A stretch of 64,000 nt of DNA from Stereum hirsutum FP-91666 SS1 (Eukaryota > Basidiomycota > Agaricomycetes > Russulales > Stereaceae): assembly GCF_000264905.1 (NCBI RefSeq), contig NW_006763133.1, forward strand, positions 2,985,152 to 3,049,151, in the 5' to 3' direction. The notes under the pieces are model-generated. The model was not told the origin of the DNA and ran no database searches. It saw only the letters and a program-made list of their open reading frames with translations. This document shows positions 21,166 to 33,206 of the stretch, piece after piece; positions within the stretch are counted from its first letter, which is position 1, and each line of letters starts with the position of its first letter. The position numbers were made by a program, and so were the translations under genes.

Positions 21166-23985
21166 TTACAGTGACGGTGTCGACCTCTTCTCCAGCGCGA
21201 ACGCGATGTAGATATCTATGATTCGATCATTCATCAGCATCAGCTCATACATCCTTCCACCCGCCCGTCCACAAATCACACAAACAGGCAACCCCACAAA
21301 AAACACCAACAACAAGGAAAAGGAGCACGAACATAGAAAAAGAAGAGGGAGAAGAGGAAAGAATAGGAACTCACTAGCAGCCTCCCACTGATCCTCATCC
21401 ATCTGACTCGCCCCGTCCCGATCGCGCACCTTCATCCGCTCCATCAACGGTCCAAACTCGGGATGCTCGTGCTCATCCTCGAACATCTCGTGGAACTCGC
21501 GCTTGAAGATCGGGTGGAGGTCGTATTCGGCTGCCATGCTACATACGCCGACAGGTCAACGTCGAGGTGTCGAGGTCAGTTTTGTGAACGAGGGAGATGA
21601 GAGGAATGGAGGGACGGAGGGAGGGAGGGAGGAGAAGGAGGTGAGAGGGAGAGGGAGAGGGACGCATACCTAACGAAATTATCCCAATGCACGATATACT
21701 CCGGCACATCCTCCACCGCGTCCTGCAAAAAGAACGAATAGCGATGTCCAAAGGTTGGTCTCGAATTCCGATCGTCGAACTTGATCCTATACACCGCGTT
21801 TCCAAACGAGAGGTCCGTCGCGTTTGGGGGGAGTGCGTCTAGCTGGGCCCTGTATCGCAACACACCATGTCCGTGTCCCAGAATCAGCATGTCCCCTCCC
21901 AAGAGTGGATAATAGAAGGGTAAGGAGGAGAAAGAAAGAAGACTAACAACAACTGTTCCGCATTCGGAATCGTCCCCACCACAACCCCTCCCTCCCTCAA
22001 CCACCCACTCACATTCCCCAACATACACCTCGCCTTCCCCTCGTCCTCAAACGCATAATGCATACAGAACTGCATGCTCACGACGTCGAAGGGCGTGGAG
22101 AGGCGAGAGGAGGGCACGGCGGCGGGGAGAGGGGAGGAGTAGCAGTCTAGGGCGGAGAAGAAGGCGTCGAAGCGGCGGTGGAGGGATTCGAAGCGGGTGC
22201 GGGCTTGGTCGATTGAGATGGCGGCGATGTCTGCGTGCGTTCGTCATGCCAAAATTGTGGATTTGGTACGAATGAGTATGGGTAGGAAGGAGGAATGGGT
22301 GTAAAAGCGCACCTAATCCAACATACTCCCTCACCCTCGCCTTACTCCACTTCGCGAGATCCCCGCCCTTGCCACATCCCATATCGAGCACCTTCCCCCT
22401 CCCGCTCGGCGACGCGACGAGCGCGGGATGCGCGAATTTCGTGATGAGTACCGATTTTATCCAGTTATTGAAGTTACGGAGACCGATGATGGGCGACTCC
22501 CTCCTCTGCACGAGGCCCACTTCCGGCCTCGCATTGTCTGTGTGTCGGTGTCATGAGTGCCTAGAAGATATGATACTGAGAAAGAGAATGACACGCACAA
22601 TGAGTAACCACCATCCCCACATCCCTACTCCTCTTCACCCTCGGCCCATCCTCCCCCAACCCGTCCCTCCCATCCGGCCCACCATACCCACCATACCCCC
22701 CATACCCGCCGCCTTCATTTTCATGTCCACGCTTCCCCATCCCCATCCCTATCCCAACCACCCCCATAGCCCTCTGATTCTCCGCCTCCTCCATCTCCGC
22801 CCTCTTGCGTTTCGCGAGCCTCCGCGCGCCCATGCCTATATAATTCGCGTACATCCTTGCTTCGTCTGCAGAGAGCGGGATGAGGACGGTGGTGGGTTCT
22901 GTTTTGCGGATGGGGGCGTAGGGGAGCGTTGGTGGTTTTCGTGGTATTAGCTGGGATTGAGGTTGAGGAGGTTGGGAGGGCTGGGGAGGAAGGGGAAGAG
23001 GTGGGGCGGAAGAGGATGTGGGGCGGGAGGGGAGTGTGTGTGTGGATGAGGAAGAGGAAGAGGGAGGTCTGCGAGTGGTAGGAGGAGATGGAGGTGGACG
23101 CATTGCCGCCAGCGTGGTAGGGAGACCGGGAGAGGGCGAGGGTGGGGGGTGGTATGATATCGAACCGGACGTCGAAGGTCTCGAGAGGGTCACGTTCGAG
23201 ACTGCGGGGGAGCGTGAGCTGGCAGCGGCACTGCTATTATTATTGTTGTGGTACGGCGACGGCGGGACCTGAGGGAAGTACGGGTTTCGTTCCGTGACGG
23301 GCGTGAAGAGCGCGTCGGGCGAAGAGAACGCGGACGAGCGGGTGGTTTCCTGATACGGAGAGGTCGGATGTGAATGATCTGGCTCTGGAGGGGCGTGTTG
23401 GAACTGGGAGGGGAGGGAGAGCTGGGAGGGTTGGGTGGAGGAGTGGCGGGAAAGAGGCGGTGCCCTGGCGAGTTTGTCGTCCGGCGATGGCGGGTACCGA
23501 TGCGGCGCCTGAACAGGGGCGGACTGGGACTGAGGTGTATGGGGATACGAGGAAGAAGGCGAGGTTACGTGTTCGTCTGAGATGAGAAGATGGGAGAGCG
23601 AGCGGGGGGGCCCGTTCGGGGCCTGCGCTGGGCTCCCGTGCGCGAATGGAGACTGCATCGAAGGAACAGGGTTGTTCAGTAGCACGGAAAGGTCTGTTGC
23701 ACGGCGAACTGGTGCTGGTGGCGACTGCTGCTCCTGTTCTGGTTGTGGTTGTTGGTGGTGCTGATGCTGGCGGGAGGACCTGCCGATGGAAAAAGACGGG
23801 GACGCGAAGGGTGGCGGGGGGAGGCCGGGGGACGGCTGGGTGGGTGAGTTCATGACGGCGTCGCGCACGGGGTCGAAGGCTGGCATCGGTCGTAGCACCC
23901 TTGATCCAAGCTGCGTCTGCGAGTCGAGTGGCGACGGCGTTGTGTCCAAGAAAGAGTACCGAAGTGTCGCGTCGACTGCAGACAA
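21166..23985 (-). CDS. ABD1: mRNA cap guanine-N7 methyltransferase
   Basis: Six exons on the minus strand: 22599-23985, 22313-22537, 21948-22230, 21670-21849, 21375-21538 and 21166-21215; 762 residues. The catalytic half is unmistakable: [28 protein letters not shown], the SAM-binding motif [10 protein letters not shown] at 512-521, [25 protein letters not shown], and the C-terminal [10 protein letters not shown]. Known role: it methylates the GpppN cap of nascent mRNA in the nucleus. The first 350 residues are a low-complexity Pro/Ser/Gln region with a long SSSSSS run, followed by [10 protein letters not shown] repeats near 440. This extension is long for the family; yeast Abd1 has 436 residues. 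The start at 23985 is the first ATG of the open frame, and the true N-terminus may be shorter. Confidence 0.92.
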
Positions 23986-24473
23986 TCGCCGCGCGACCGC
24001 TTTGCGCCCGCCCGTTTCTGTCCTCTGATCATGTGCTCATCTTTCTTTCTTCCTCTCATAGCTCGCTCTCTTCTTGCAATCGTGACCATCGTTCCAACAG
24101 GTGTTCAACGCAAAAGGTGTACGTGGTTCGACTCCGTAATATGACTCGTTCAGTTCGACGCCACCCATTGTGGCGCAAGCTCTCGATGATACGACGCAGG
24201 TTCCTCCTTTCTGCCCTCGCAAAACCGAATCCTGGTTGTATTCTGTCGGCGCAGAATGCACATCTCCTTTGTCTTGACGAATCCTGAGCGTGCAGACTGA
24301 ACATATCCTTGCTTGGATTCGTTTCTTCATGTGCAGAAAGCGGGAACAGGCCTTGTGTGTTTCATTATGTATGATAGGTCCACAACGTCGCAAAACACAC
24401 CTCATAATCGTACGTCCCTCTCGTGAAATACATAACGGAATAAAATAGCATGCCCAAGGTACGTCTACACCAC
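23986..24473. other. Intergenic region upstream of ABD1
   Basis: 488 bases between the ABD1 start and the 3' end of the next minus-strand gene. It should hold the ABD1 promoter and the neighbour's 3' UTR. No motif stands out. Confidence 0.45.
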
Positions 24474-25391
24474 TCAAATCCTCGACTCAACGCTCTCCCC
24501 ACGCACATAAGCCACCACAGGCATCCCCTCCGCTAACTCCTGCTCCTCCCCTCCCCTAATACCCTTCGCCCCTCCCTTACTCTCGAGACTATCCGCACGG
24601 ATAACAGCCGGCACAGGCATCGTAATCGTAATCCTCGGCACTCCTTTCTCGATATCGTACTCCTCCGTGTTGCTCGTCATCGTGCCGTCCTTGGACCGAA
24701 GCACAACCCCCACGAACCGCGCAAACCTCGACTTGCTCTCTCCTCCTTCTCCTCCTATCCCTACCTCGGCATTTCTCTCCTTCCTTCCCCTCCTCTCAAA
24801 CCGCTTCGTAAACCTCGACCCCTCCATCCCCTCCATCCCCTCCCCACCCCTCAACCCCTCCCCCATCCCCATCCTTCGCACCACCGACCTCAACCCCATC
24901 CCCATCCTCCCCATCCTCCCCATCCTTACCCGCTCTTCTTCTCGCTTCCTCGCCTTGGTTCTGCCTCTGATTCGAAGAACACCCCAAACCGTACATATGA
25001 GCATGATAGGCAGGATGAAGGCCAGGGCTAGGCCTATGGATTTGAGGAGTTCGGTTGGGGGGAGGTGGGCGGAGATGGAGGCGTGGATGTGCGTGGCTAT
25101 GGGGGATGAGGAGGAGAGGGTGGAGTATGAGGAGGGAGGAGAGGCAGAGGGGGAGGGGGAGGGAGAGGGGGAGGGGGAGGGGAGGAGGGGGATGAGGTTG
25201 TGGATTGTGTACATTGTGATTGGTGATGGTGATGGGTGGGGGTAGGGGTTGGTGGTAGTGGTTGGTGGTAGTGGTGCGTGCGTTCGAAGCGTGAGTGGTA
25301 TTTGGATGTGGATGTGTGTGTGGATGTGTGTGGATGGTAAGCTCTCGAAATCTGAGTAGGGAGTCTGGTTCGTGGTAGAGCAGGCGGTCAA
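24474..25391 (-). CDS. Putative single-pass membrane protein, function unknown
   Basis: One uninterrupted minus-strand frame of 305 residues from the ATG at 25391. A later ATG at 25214 gives 246 residues and may be the real start, because the first 60 residues are His/Pro/Thr low-complexity. An SPSPSPSPSPS run is followed by one strong transmembrane helix (LLKSIGLALAFILPIMLICT and on, about residues 115-138), a basic patch and Arg/Met/Gly repeats, then a more ordered tail with YDIEKGVPRITITMPVPAVI. Family unknown. A Ser/Pro-rich outer part with one helix and a cytosolic tail recalls fungal cell-wall sensors, but that is only a resemblance in layout. Partly repetitive composition lowers confidence. 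Confidence 0.55.
   Translation of the reverse strand: MTACSTTNQTPYSDFESLPSTHIHTHIHIQIPLTLRTHAPLPPTTTTNPYPHPSPSPITMYTIHNLIPLLPSPSPSPSPSPSASPPSSYSTLSSSSPIATHIHASISAHLPPTELLKSIGLALAFILPIMLICTVWGVLRIRGRTKARKREEERVRMGRMGRMGMGLRSVVRRMGMGEGLRGGEGMEGMEGSRFTKRFERRGRKERNAEVGIGGEGGESKSRFARFVGVVLRSKDGTMTSNTEEYDIEKGVPRITITMPVPAVIRADSLESKGGAKGIRGGEEQELAEGMPVVAYVRGESVESRI
25145..25191 (+). repeat. G-rich tract with G-quadruplex potential
   Basis: The plus strand has at least four runs of four or five Gs separated by one or three bases (GGGGGAGGGGGAGGGAGAGGG-type), antisense to the SPSPSP coding run of the membrane protein gene. It satisfies the usual G-quadruplex spacing rule by inspection. Confidence 0.6.
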
Positions 25392-26672
25392 GGGATGAGA
25401 GACGAAAGACGAGAGCAGGAGAGACCAGTGACGAAAGACGAGAGTTGGGAAATGAGAGAAAGATATCCTTGTCTGCTACCTCACTCGTAGGTACGCACGC
25501 CCTCACATTTTATACTCTTCTACTGTACCAATTCTTCCTCCTCGCCCCTTCCTGCCAGTCCTCCGGTCTGAAACCTCGCGGAACTGACGGCCACTGGCCA
25601 GTGAGTATAAGTCTCACATCTCACATTTCGCATCTGACATCCTTGCGCTTCGGCCCATGGTCACCCCAAGTCCTGGTGGCTCGTAACTGGAGTCTAGATC
25701 GTGAGTGTTGGTTGGAAGATACTGATACTGACACCTTCAGATTTTCGGATTTTCGGATTTTTTTGTTCAACTCGAGTCGGTAGACAGCTGGGCCTGCGTC
25801 AGTGTGGCGGTGGCGTATACGCGAGACTGTCGCGTCTCAGTCCCAGTCCAAGCCTCAGACAGACCAAAATGCGGGCCTCCATGGCCACCGACAGGTCCTA
25901 ACATACATACTCATCGCTCCCTCATCTAGCTCAACTTGCCTGCGTTCCGTGTGCACTCAAACTCAGAGGGGTTTCCTCATACTTAGTATGATCGTACACC
26001 GACTTTAACTGCTACCGTGTATCATGTATCATCGACTATGTTTTTGTACACCCGTCATATTCACGAATGAAAGAAATAATACATCCATTGACCCCATGTC
26101 CGCAACAAGACTCCGACTGATTACAAAAGTGTACAAAACGACCCTATCTTTCCATCACACACACACACACACACACACACAAATTACAATACAATGGCCA
26201 ATCTAGAGGCTACAAGCGGTCTGAATCATGCTACGGTACGGTACGAGACGAGACAAGACGATGTCAATCCACGAGTCATAAGTCATACAGTTAGCATAAG
26301 GGAAAGACATATAGCATACAGCCCAACGATTCAGAGCAAGAAAAAACAGCGCGTCCGAAGCTGAGGGGGCTTTGTGGAACAGAGAGAGAGGACACGCAGA
26401 AAGGAGTTGCGAGGGCGAGCAAAGAGCATGAGGACCAAGAAAGATCAAGAAACGGGCATGCGGTGGTTCAGAGGCACGGCAGACAGAAGAGAGACGAGAG
26501 ACCGTGCAGAGGCATAGCAAGCAGGCATCATGAGTCCGGGTCGAGGCAGGAAGCGCAACAGAGGCAGAGGGGAAGAAAGACCAAGAATCCGAGGTGTCAG
26601 GGATCGAGAAAAGGAGACAAGCAGGCCGAGTCCAAAAGCGATAGCAGAGTCAGAGAGCGTTCATAGTAGCGA
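25392..26672. other. Intergenic region with CA microsatellite
   Basis: 1.3 kb between two minus-strand genes. It should contain the promoter of the membrane protein gene and the 3' UTR of the large axis-like gene. Besides the CA repeat, no feature is recognised. Confidence 0.45.
26156..26181. repeat. (CA)13 microsatellite
   Basis: Thirteen uninterrupted CA units on the plus strand in the intergenic region. A likely length-polymorphic marker. Confidence 0.9.
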
Positions 26673-29600
26673 TCACTTCGTCTTCCACTTCGCGATACTC
26701 CCCGGCAAACCCTTCACACTCGGAACCTTCTTCGCATGCTCCTTCGCCATCTTATCATGTTCCTTAATCAGCTCCTTCAGCTTCTTCTGGCTCTCTGCGC
26801 CGACACGGTGAGCTTCCGTCAGGGCGTCGAGAGAGCGTTGGGAATAATCGGTGTAGGCTTGTTCGAGAGCGAGGAGGGTGTTGTAGGTGGTGACGCTGCG
26901 GTGGATGTTAGTATGACTGAATGGTGGAGACGAGAGCAAAGCTAAGATGGAGGAAGGATGACGGGGTGAGAGGGTCGTACTTATCCTCATGCAGCTCATC
27001 AAGGTCCTCCATGGCTCGCATCAGAAGCTTCGTCTTCAACTGTCGAGTACTATCGCGCACACCGTCGTACTTGGATTGTATTCCATACTTGATGGCGTCT
27101 GTGATCTTGTTGATGGTCTGAAAGAGGGATTAATATTCGTTCATGTCTTTCTGCATGGTACAACAAAACTAACCTCATAGATGACCTCAAGTGGGTCGTC
27201 TGTGGCTAGACGCTCTTCCCGTGGACGAAGACGATTACCGATGGAACCCTGGCGGACAGGTTGCTCGAACCGGGAAGGAACGTCCTGAGCGTTGGTTTTT
27301 GAGCTCGCAGAGGCCAATGTTTGACGCGGTGGATCCGCTACATAGTGCATCCATGTTAGCTTGGCTGTAGTTGAGGATAGAGTTGGCGGAGAGCATACCG
27401 GTTCGAGGACGAGATGGCTGCACAGAGCCATGCAAGTTAAGATACCCCGCTTTCGGTGTGAACGCGAGTGGAGAAGGCCGTTCCTCGACTGCGCGTTGCT
27501 TTCCACGAGCTTTCGACGACATCGCTGGTACACAATTGAGCTAACGATACGGCGCAGGATGAAAGGTTGATAACTCACGCTGGCGCGTTCTCTCTTCTGT
27601 CGTTGCAACAATAGGTTCAGCCTCGCCTTCCCCGTGTTCATCTTGCAATCCCCCCACGACCGTGACGTCCATATCCTCTTCCTCACGTTCCAAGAACGAA
27701 ACGCTCTTCCGATGCCTCTCGACGCTCGTCGCTCCTCTCTGTGGCGGCGACGACATAGACACGTTCCGGACCTCCAAAGGTGTATGTACCTGTTGGCCGT
27801 GAGACTGGGGAGATTGAATAATAACGTCGTAGGCTTTGCTTCTGACAGTGAATTCACCAATATCTGGCAGGAGAGTTGCGTCGGGGTCACTTTCGACGGT
27901 GTCGACAAGAGGTGCGGGTGGAGGCGAAGGGCTGGGGGACTGGGCTGGAGCTTGGGTGGCGTAGGCCGTAGTGGCCGTTCTTTCACGGGAAGGCTGTTCA
28001 GGAAGTACTTCCATCTCCTCGGGCTCGCCATGGGATCCCGTTCGGCTGGGAGGAGCCATGATAACATCCTGCGACCGACGAAGTTGAGCAGAAGAACAGA
28101 CTTAAGCCTGGCGGTACTTACTTCAAAGGTTCCTGCTTTGGACTTGAATCCGGGATGAAGTTGAGCGGTGATTGGTTGACGCTGTGGAACAGTATGATAA
28201 ATATATAAAGCGCATGATGATATAGAGACAAGGCATGCCTCTTTATCCTGCCTTGCATCGGCCATTGGGACATCGGTCTGTATCAAGCGCTCAATGCATC
28301 AGCACACAAACAGTTAATTATGAAAGGCGACCTACACCAGTCACAGCTGTGCTCGACTTTCGGCCAGGGAGCGACCTAACTGTGGTCTGAAGAACGGCGA
28401 TGATGAGTACAACCTGGACAAACAACCAAAATCTTGCTTGCCTCTTTGACCGACGGTGGCTCCGGTATCACTTCAGCAGCATTCTCCACAACCTCCATGG
28501 TTTCCCAATCTTTAGCTACCAGTTCCGAGTCAGACGGCCCCGCCATGACCTCGTCAGCAGAGACGAGATGCTCTCCACGAAGTTTTGCGGCGTCTCCAGA
28601 CAATTCCTTGCTCTTCGGCGAGAACTTCTCATCGAGCCATGGTGCCTTGTTCGACTTGTTCGACTTGGCTGCTGGTTTCGCCTTCGTTGCTTCGTTGTTG
28701 GTCGTTACGGAATTTGGACTCGTGGACTAGGACATGGTCAAATCGGTCATGGACGTTAAGTGAATGAAAGAGACATACGACTTTGCCCGCTGCCCGTGTT
28801 TTCGCAGCAGCCCTAGTCTCCCTAGGAGACGATGAGAAAGGCTGAATCTCATCTTCCACAGCAGACCCATCCTCATCTTCATCCTGGTTTCCTGAGCGCC
28901 GATCGTTCTTCACGACAGCAGAAGCAGCAGCCTTCTTCGCCCCACGCTTCGTTTTGGACGACTTGATGACCTTCGTCGCTTTCGGGGGTTCGGAATCCGA
29001 AGATAGATCCTCAGGCAAAGGTCGAGCACCACGCTTTCCAGACTTCTTCCCGCCAGCAGGTGCACGTGTCGTAGGCTTCGTTGTCCTCGTTTTCGCTGGA
29101 GGACCCGGAGGTTCAGAGTCAGATTCCTTGGGAAGTGGCGGTGGCGGGTTCTCCTTCTTCGTGATTATAGCCCGAGGACGAGGTTTGGTAGGAGCTATGG
29201 CCTGCGCATTCTTCTGGGGAGTAACCTTGCCATCCTTCCCTTTCATACCAGAGATGAGAGGCTTCGTCACAGGAAGGACAGTGGGTGGCGAACTAGACCT
29301 CTGTGGCGACGAAGGAGGCAACGTATTGAATGCAAAAGTGGACGTCGAAGGGGCAGTGACTCGAGCCGGGTGTGAACCCGGAATCTCGTCGAAATCGATC
29401 TCAATAGCCTCAGCTCGAGTCGAAGGGCGGGCGGGATGAGATGTTTTGTCCTTCTTGGCCCCGTATTTCTTGGTGGTCCGGGTAGTAGCGTTGTTGCGAG
29501 ATTTGGTGACTTGAGAGTCTGATCGGGCGGCAGCGGATTTGGTTGGTTTCGCAGATGCTTCTGATGCACGAATACGCTTGGGCGAGGGGGGCGCAGTGGT

Positions 29601-32600
29601 CTCGTCGTTGACGAGAAAAGGATTATCGTCACGGTCTTCTTGTGCTCCACGCTTGCGCTTAGTCCCAACTGTCCGAGTGGTATCTTCCGTTGGCTTGGGA
29701 GGCGAGGGAATGACTGTAGGATCCTTTCTAACTCTAGGCCGATCTACGATACAATTGAGCTCTGGATTGAAAACTAACAGACGATATAATTCACCTTCTG
29801 AAGTGGGAACCAAAGTTTCGCTGTCGTCTGCACGCGCTTTACCTGGGTATATGCGCCCGTTTTAGTCGTCGCACCATACAACAAGAACAGAAACACCGAC
29901 CTTTGGTCTTTGTGATCGCCGCTCTGGGCTTCGCAACAACCTGGGGAAGAACAGGAGCTGGAGGAAGAGGAAGAGGAGAGTTCGTTTCCTTCGCGCCCTC
30001 TTCGGTGCCACTTTCCTGCGAACTATTCCCCGCAGCTACCACATTCGCGATCTTCTTCGAGGCAGCGGCAGCAGACGCCCTTGTAGATCTCCTCGGAGCG
30101 GGAGACTCTTCTCCTTCCTCTTCCTCCATAGGCTCTTCGACCACATCATTCCTCTTCTGCTTTACCTCCTTCGCTTTCGGCGGCTGTGGAACAGATTTTC
30201 TATCGGCTGGACGGGTTTGGGTCTTGATCGTCGCCGCAGACTGAGACGGAGGGCTGGGAGGACGTTCGTCATCGTCTTCGTACTCGAGCTCCTTCGCGAT
30301 CGCTTTCTTCTTCTTCAGCTTCCCCTTCGATGCCGTCGCCTCTGCCTTCTCTGGAGCCGCTTCGACCTGACCCTCACTGACGAAGGAGCTCACAACCCTT
30401 CTTCCCCTCCCTCCTTTCCCTTTAACCGGAGGCGCTCTGTCCGACTCCGACCCCGAATGACCATCCTCGTCGATCTCAGACTCCTCTGCGACTGCACGCC
30501 TCTTGACAGGAGCTTTGTTTTGCTTCGATGATTTGGGTGACTTCTTCTCCTGCTGCGTCGCGGTAGGGTTGCTGGCGAATGAACCGACGACCTTTCGTCC
30601 ACGTCCCCTGACAGGTGGAGCCCTATCCGACTCTGAACCTGAAGAAGGATCAGTGACCTCTTCTTCCGCCTTGCCCTCGCCGCCCCCAGAGCCCTGTTGT
30701 CCTCCCCACTTCCTACCTCTGCCGGCGCCACTATTCTCCTTCGTCACACGAGTAGGCGCAGTCTTCGAAGCACCAGCACCGGGAGGAGCGTCGAATAGCT
30801 TCTTCGGCACCGCAACTATCTCATGCTCAGACAACTCAGAGAGCTCCTCGTCGCTCGCTCCGAAGACGCCGTCACGCATCATTTTACTCTGGGTCCTGGG
30901 GAGCTGGCCGGATGAAGCAATAGTGGGAGATCGACCGCGGGTCAGTGTGGGAGGGGCTTGGACCTGAACTTGGATTGTGAGTGCAGGATGTGTAGGGTGA
31001 CGGGGAGCTTGAGGTCCCCGAGGTGGGGTAGCCGGTGTTGGGAGACAATGGGTCGGTGCGGGAATGGAAACAGGAATGGGAATGGGATAAGAAGTGATCG
31101 GTTTGCACGCGCTGGGTGCGTGGATCGACAAGTTGCCACTGCGACGGGAGTCGGGTTTGCTCTCATTGTCGGAAGAGTCTATGTATTATGGTAAAAGAGT
31201 GTAAGAAGGTGTATTTCAGGTGAATAGAGACACGTACCATCTGCTTGTAGACTCTTGACCTTTTCCTGTACGAGATATTGAGCCCCACTGCAACCAAAGA
31301 AGAAGAAAACATAAGACCATCAACGACTCACATCGTACGAAGGGGGTGGGGGCAAGTCGTCGGATGGATCTGCCCCTAACGTCGTTCTCACGAGAGAGAA
31401 GCGATGTCTCGACCTCACCACCGCCGTGCCATCCTTGAAGGTTATGGACCCCTGCTCGCATAAAAATTAGCCCCATAACACTACTGAAAACGAAACATGA
31501 GCAGTACGTACCATGCCGCGTTTGGTGACCGTGGTCACGAACCTGTCGACGTCGGATTTTCGAAGTCGGAAAGTCATAGAAGATGGATCATGACCCTCGG
31601 CTGGCGCCATGGGCAGGTCACCGAACATGGCCGGCGAGGACATTAGAACTTGAATAGACCCGGAAGAGCTTTCCACCTTGACCTGCTTGACGGTCTTGAA
31701 TGGAACTCTGATCGTCTCGCACGCACCGTTGTCCTGTCGTGGGGGTCAACTCGATGTCTAGCAATGCTCTTAAAGGATAAGCGGACAAATTACGCACGTC
31801 GACGGTATATATTGCATGTTGACGATCGAATATCAGGCGTTCGGGGGAACGGAATGCAGAATTCCCGATGACAATCTCCGCCACAGAAAATGGCTGGGGG
31901 CTGTGAGCATGGAGACTTATCAGCTTGGGAGAAACACGCCATAGTGAGAATAATAACTGACAACGTTATATCACTGGCAAGAATATCTATGACTTTCGAA
32001 TGCATCTCTTCCCATTCGCGTATGTTCGTGGTGCTAATCAATAGCCGACAAATTGCATCCCCGGCATTACTCTGTGTCCCTTCAAAAGCCTCCTTGATGA
32101 ATTTCTCGCGAACACGCGGGGAGGAGACCTTGAGTGGAGGTATCAATGGAGCGAGCAAGTCCAGGAGGCCCTCCAACGGGAGATAATCTGAAATAGTGTG
32201 AGCCGCAGGAAAATCATGGCATAAATCGGCGTTATTTACCTTTCGTATGAAGGATAAGTCGACCTAGTCGATGCCTGGGACCAGAAAGCACTTTAGCATG
32301 AGGGAGATCAGACTCGAAGAAAAAGCGTCCTCACCCTCCAAGAACACTCGGTTTGCGGAGTTTTTGTTGGTTTTCGGGATGAGAACTTGCCGTTTGGGAG
32401 AGTAGCCGGTAGGCCTGCAGCATCAGCCCAGATTTGAGCGCATATATCCAGTTTTTTTTTTAGTCAGAGAAGGAGTAATGAGTAAAGCATGTACGACACA
32501 GGAAGCGAACAAAAGAGAGTTGCACGTACCAAATCGCGTAACTTGCCACTGTGGATGACTGTCGTGGTCGCGGTAGGCTCGGATGGGAAGAAAGTAAGGC

Positions 32601-33206
32601 AGAGGTTGGCGTAGAAAGCTTGACCGACAGAAGTCTTGACCTTGTGGCTATCTGACTTGGGAGTTTCTGTGGCTCTAATTGGCGTGGATTGCGCTAAGAT
32701 GTTATGCGTAAACATACCGGAGTCGTGATCGTCCAAGTAATCCTGCAGATGCCGTGACATGAATTCGCTTGAACGACCAGCCAGATAGTTTGCGACTCAC
32801 AAGCACCCCGGACAGAAGTTGCGCTGCCAAGTCATCCCAGTATAGTCTATCAGGACTACCGTCTCGTACTTCCGCATTGACAATCTTGTCGGCTGTGATT
32901 ATGGTAAAAACGCGGACGGAAAGTTGTAAGGAAAGCAGAGGAAAAGATTCATAAAGAGGCCGAAAAGAGCGTCGGAAAACTTGACAGGCTGCCTCTGTAT
33001 CCACTTTTCGGACAGATCTAGAGTCTTCGAACTTGGAAAAGCAAGTCAGAGAGTACTTGTGGCCCCTAAAGTACGACAGGACTCACCAGGCTGTCAAGAC
33101 ATGCCGAGATCTCGGCAACGCAGTCTTTGAGCTCTTGTTTCCATGGCCCAGCCTGTCGTTTGAGCTCGTGGATGAGCTCTTGAATCATTCCAGACTTTTT
33201 CTCCAT
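26673..33206 (-). CDS. Large protein with Red1/SYCP2-like architecture (candidate meiotic chromosome-axis core)
   Basis: I join 22 minus-strand exons: 33087-33206, 32801-33031, 32530-32742, 32335-32414, 32240-32274, 31962-32187, 31798-31900, 31512-31733, 31339-31451, 31238-31287, 29901-31178, 29795-29842, 28779-29743, 28427-28726, 28345-28386, 28230-28277, 28122-28181, 27579-28068, 27399-27524, 27174-27337, 26981-27117 and 26673-26895. Together they give about 1757 residues. Residues 1-310 are helical and repeat-like (LLDLLAPLIPPLK, VREKFIKEAFEG). Residues 311-425 look like a PH/Spt16-middle-like beta domain (LIFDRQHAIYTVDDNG, FRLRKSDVDRFVTTVTKRG). Residues 465-1580 are disordered, with repeated SGSESDRAPPV(R/K)G(R/K)G motifs. 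Residues 1639-1745 form a coiled coil. This order is that of Red1/SYCP2 (ARM-like, Spt16M-like, disordered, coiled coil). The assignment rests on architecture only. The intron at 29744-29794 and the 28230 donor are uncertain. Confidence 0.6.

Noticed and set aside
22369..22950. 193-residue plus-strand frame with Pro/His-rich sequence
   Set aside because: It is antisense to the ABD1 coding exons; its composition is the mirror of low-complexity codons, and no family is visible.
32801..33031. An extra intron from about 32,978 to 32,890 in exon 2 of the axis-like gene
   Set aside because: The T-rich segment ends in an AG, but every donor I tried breaks the frame, whereas reading through stays open.
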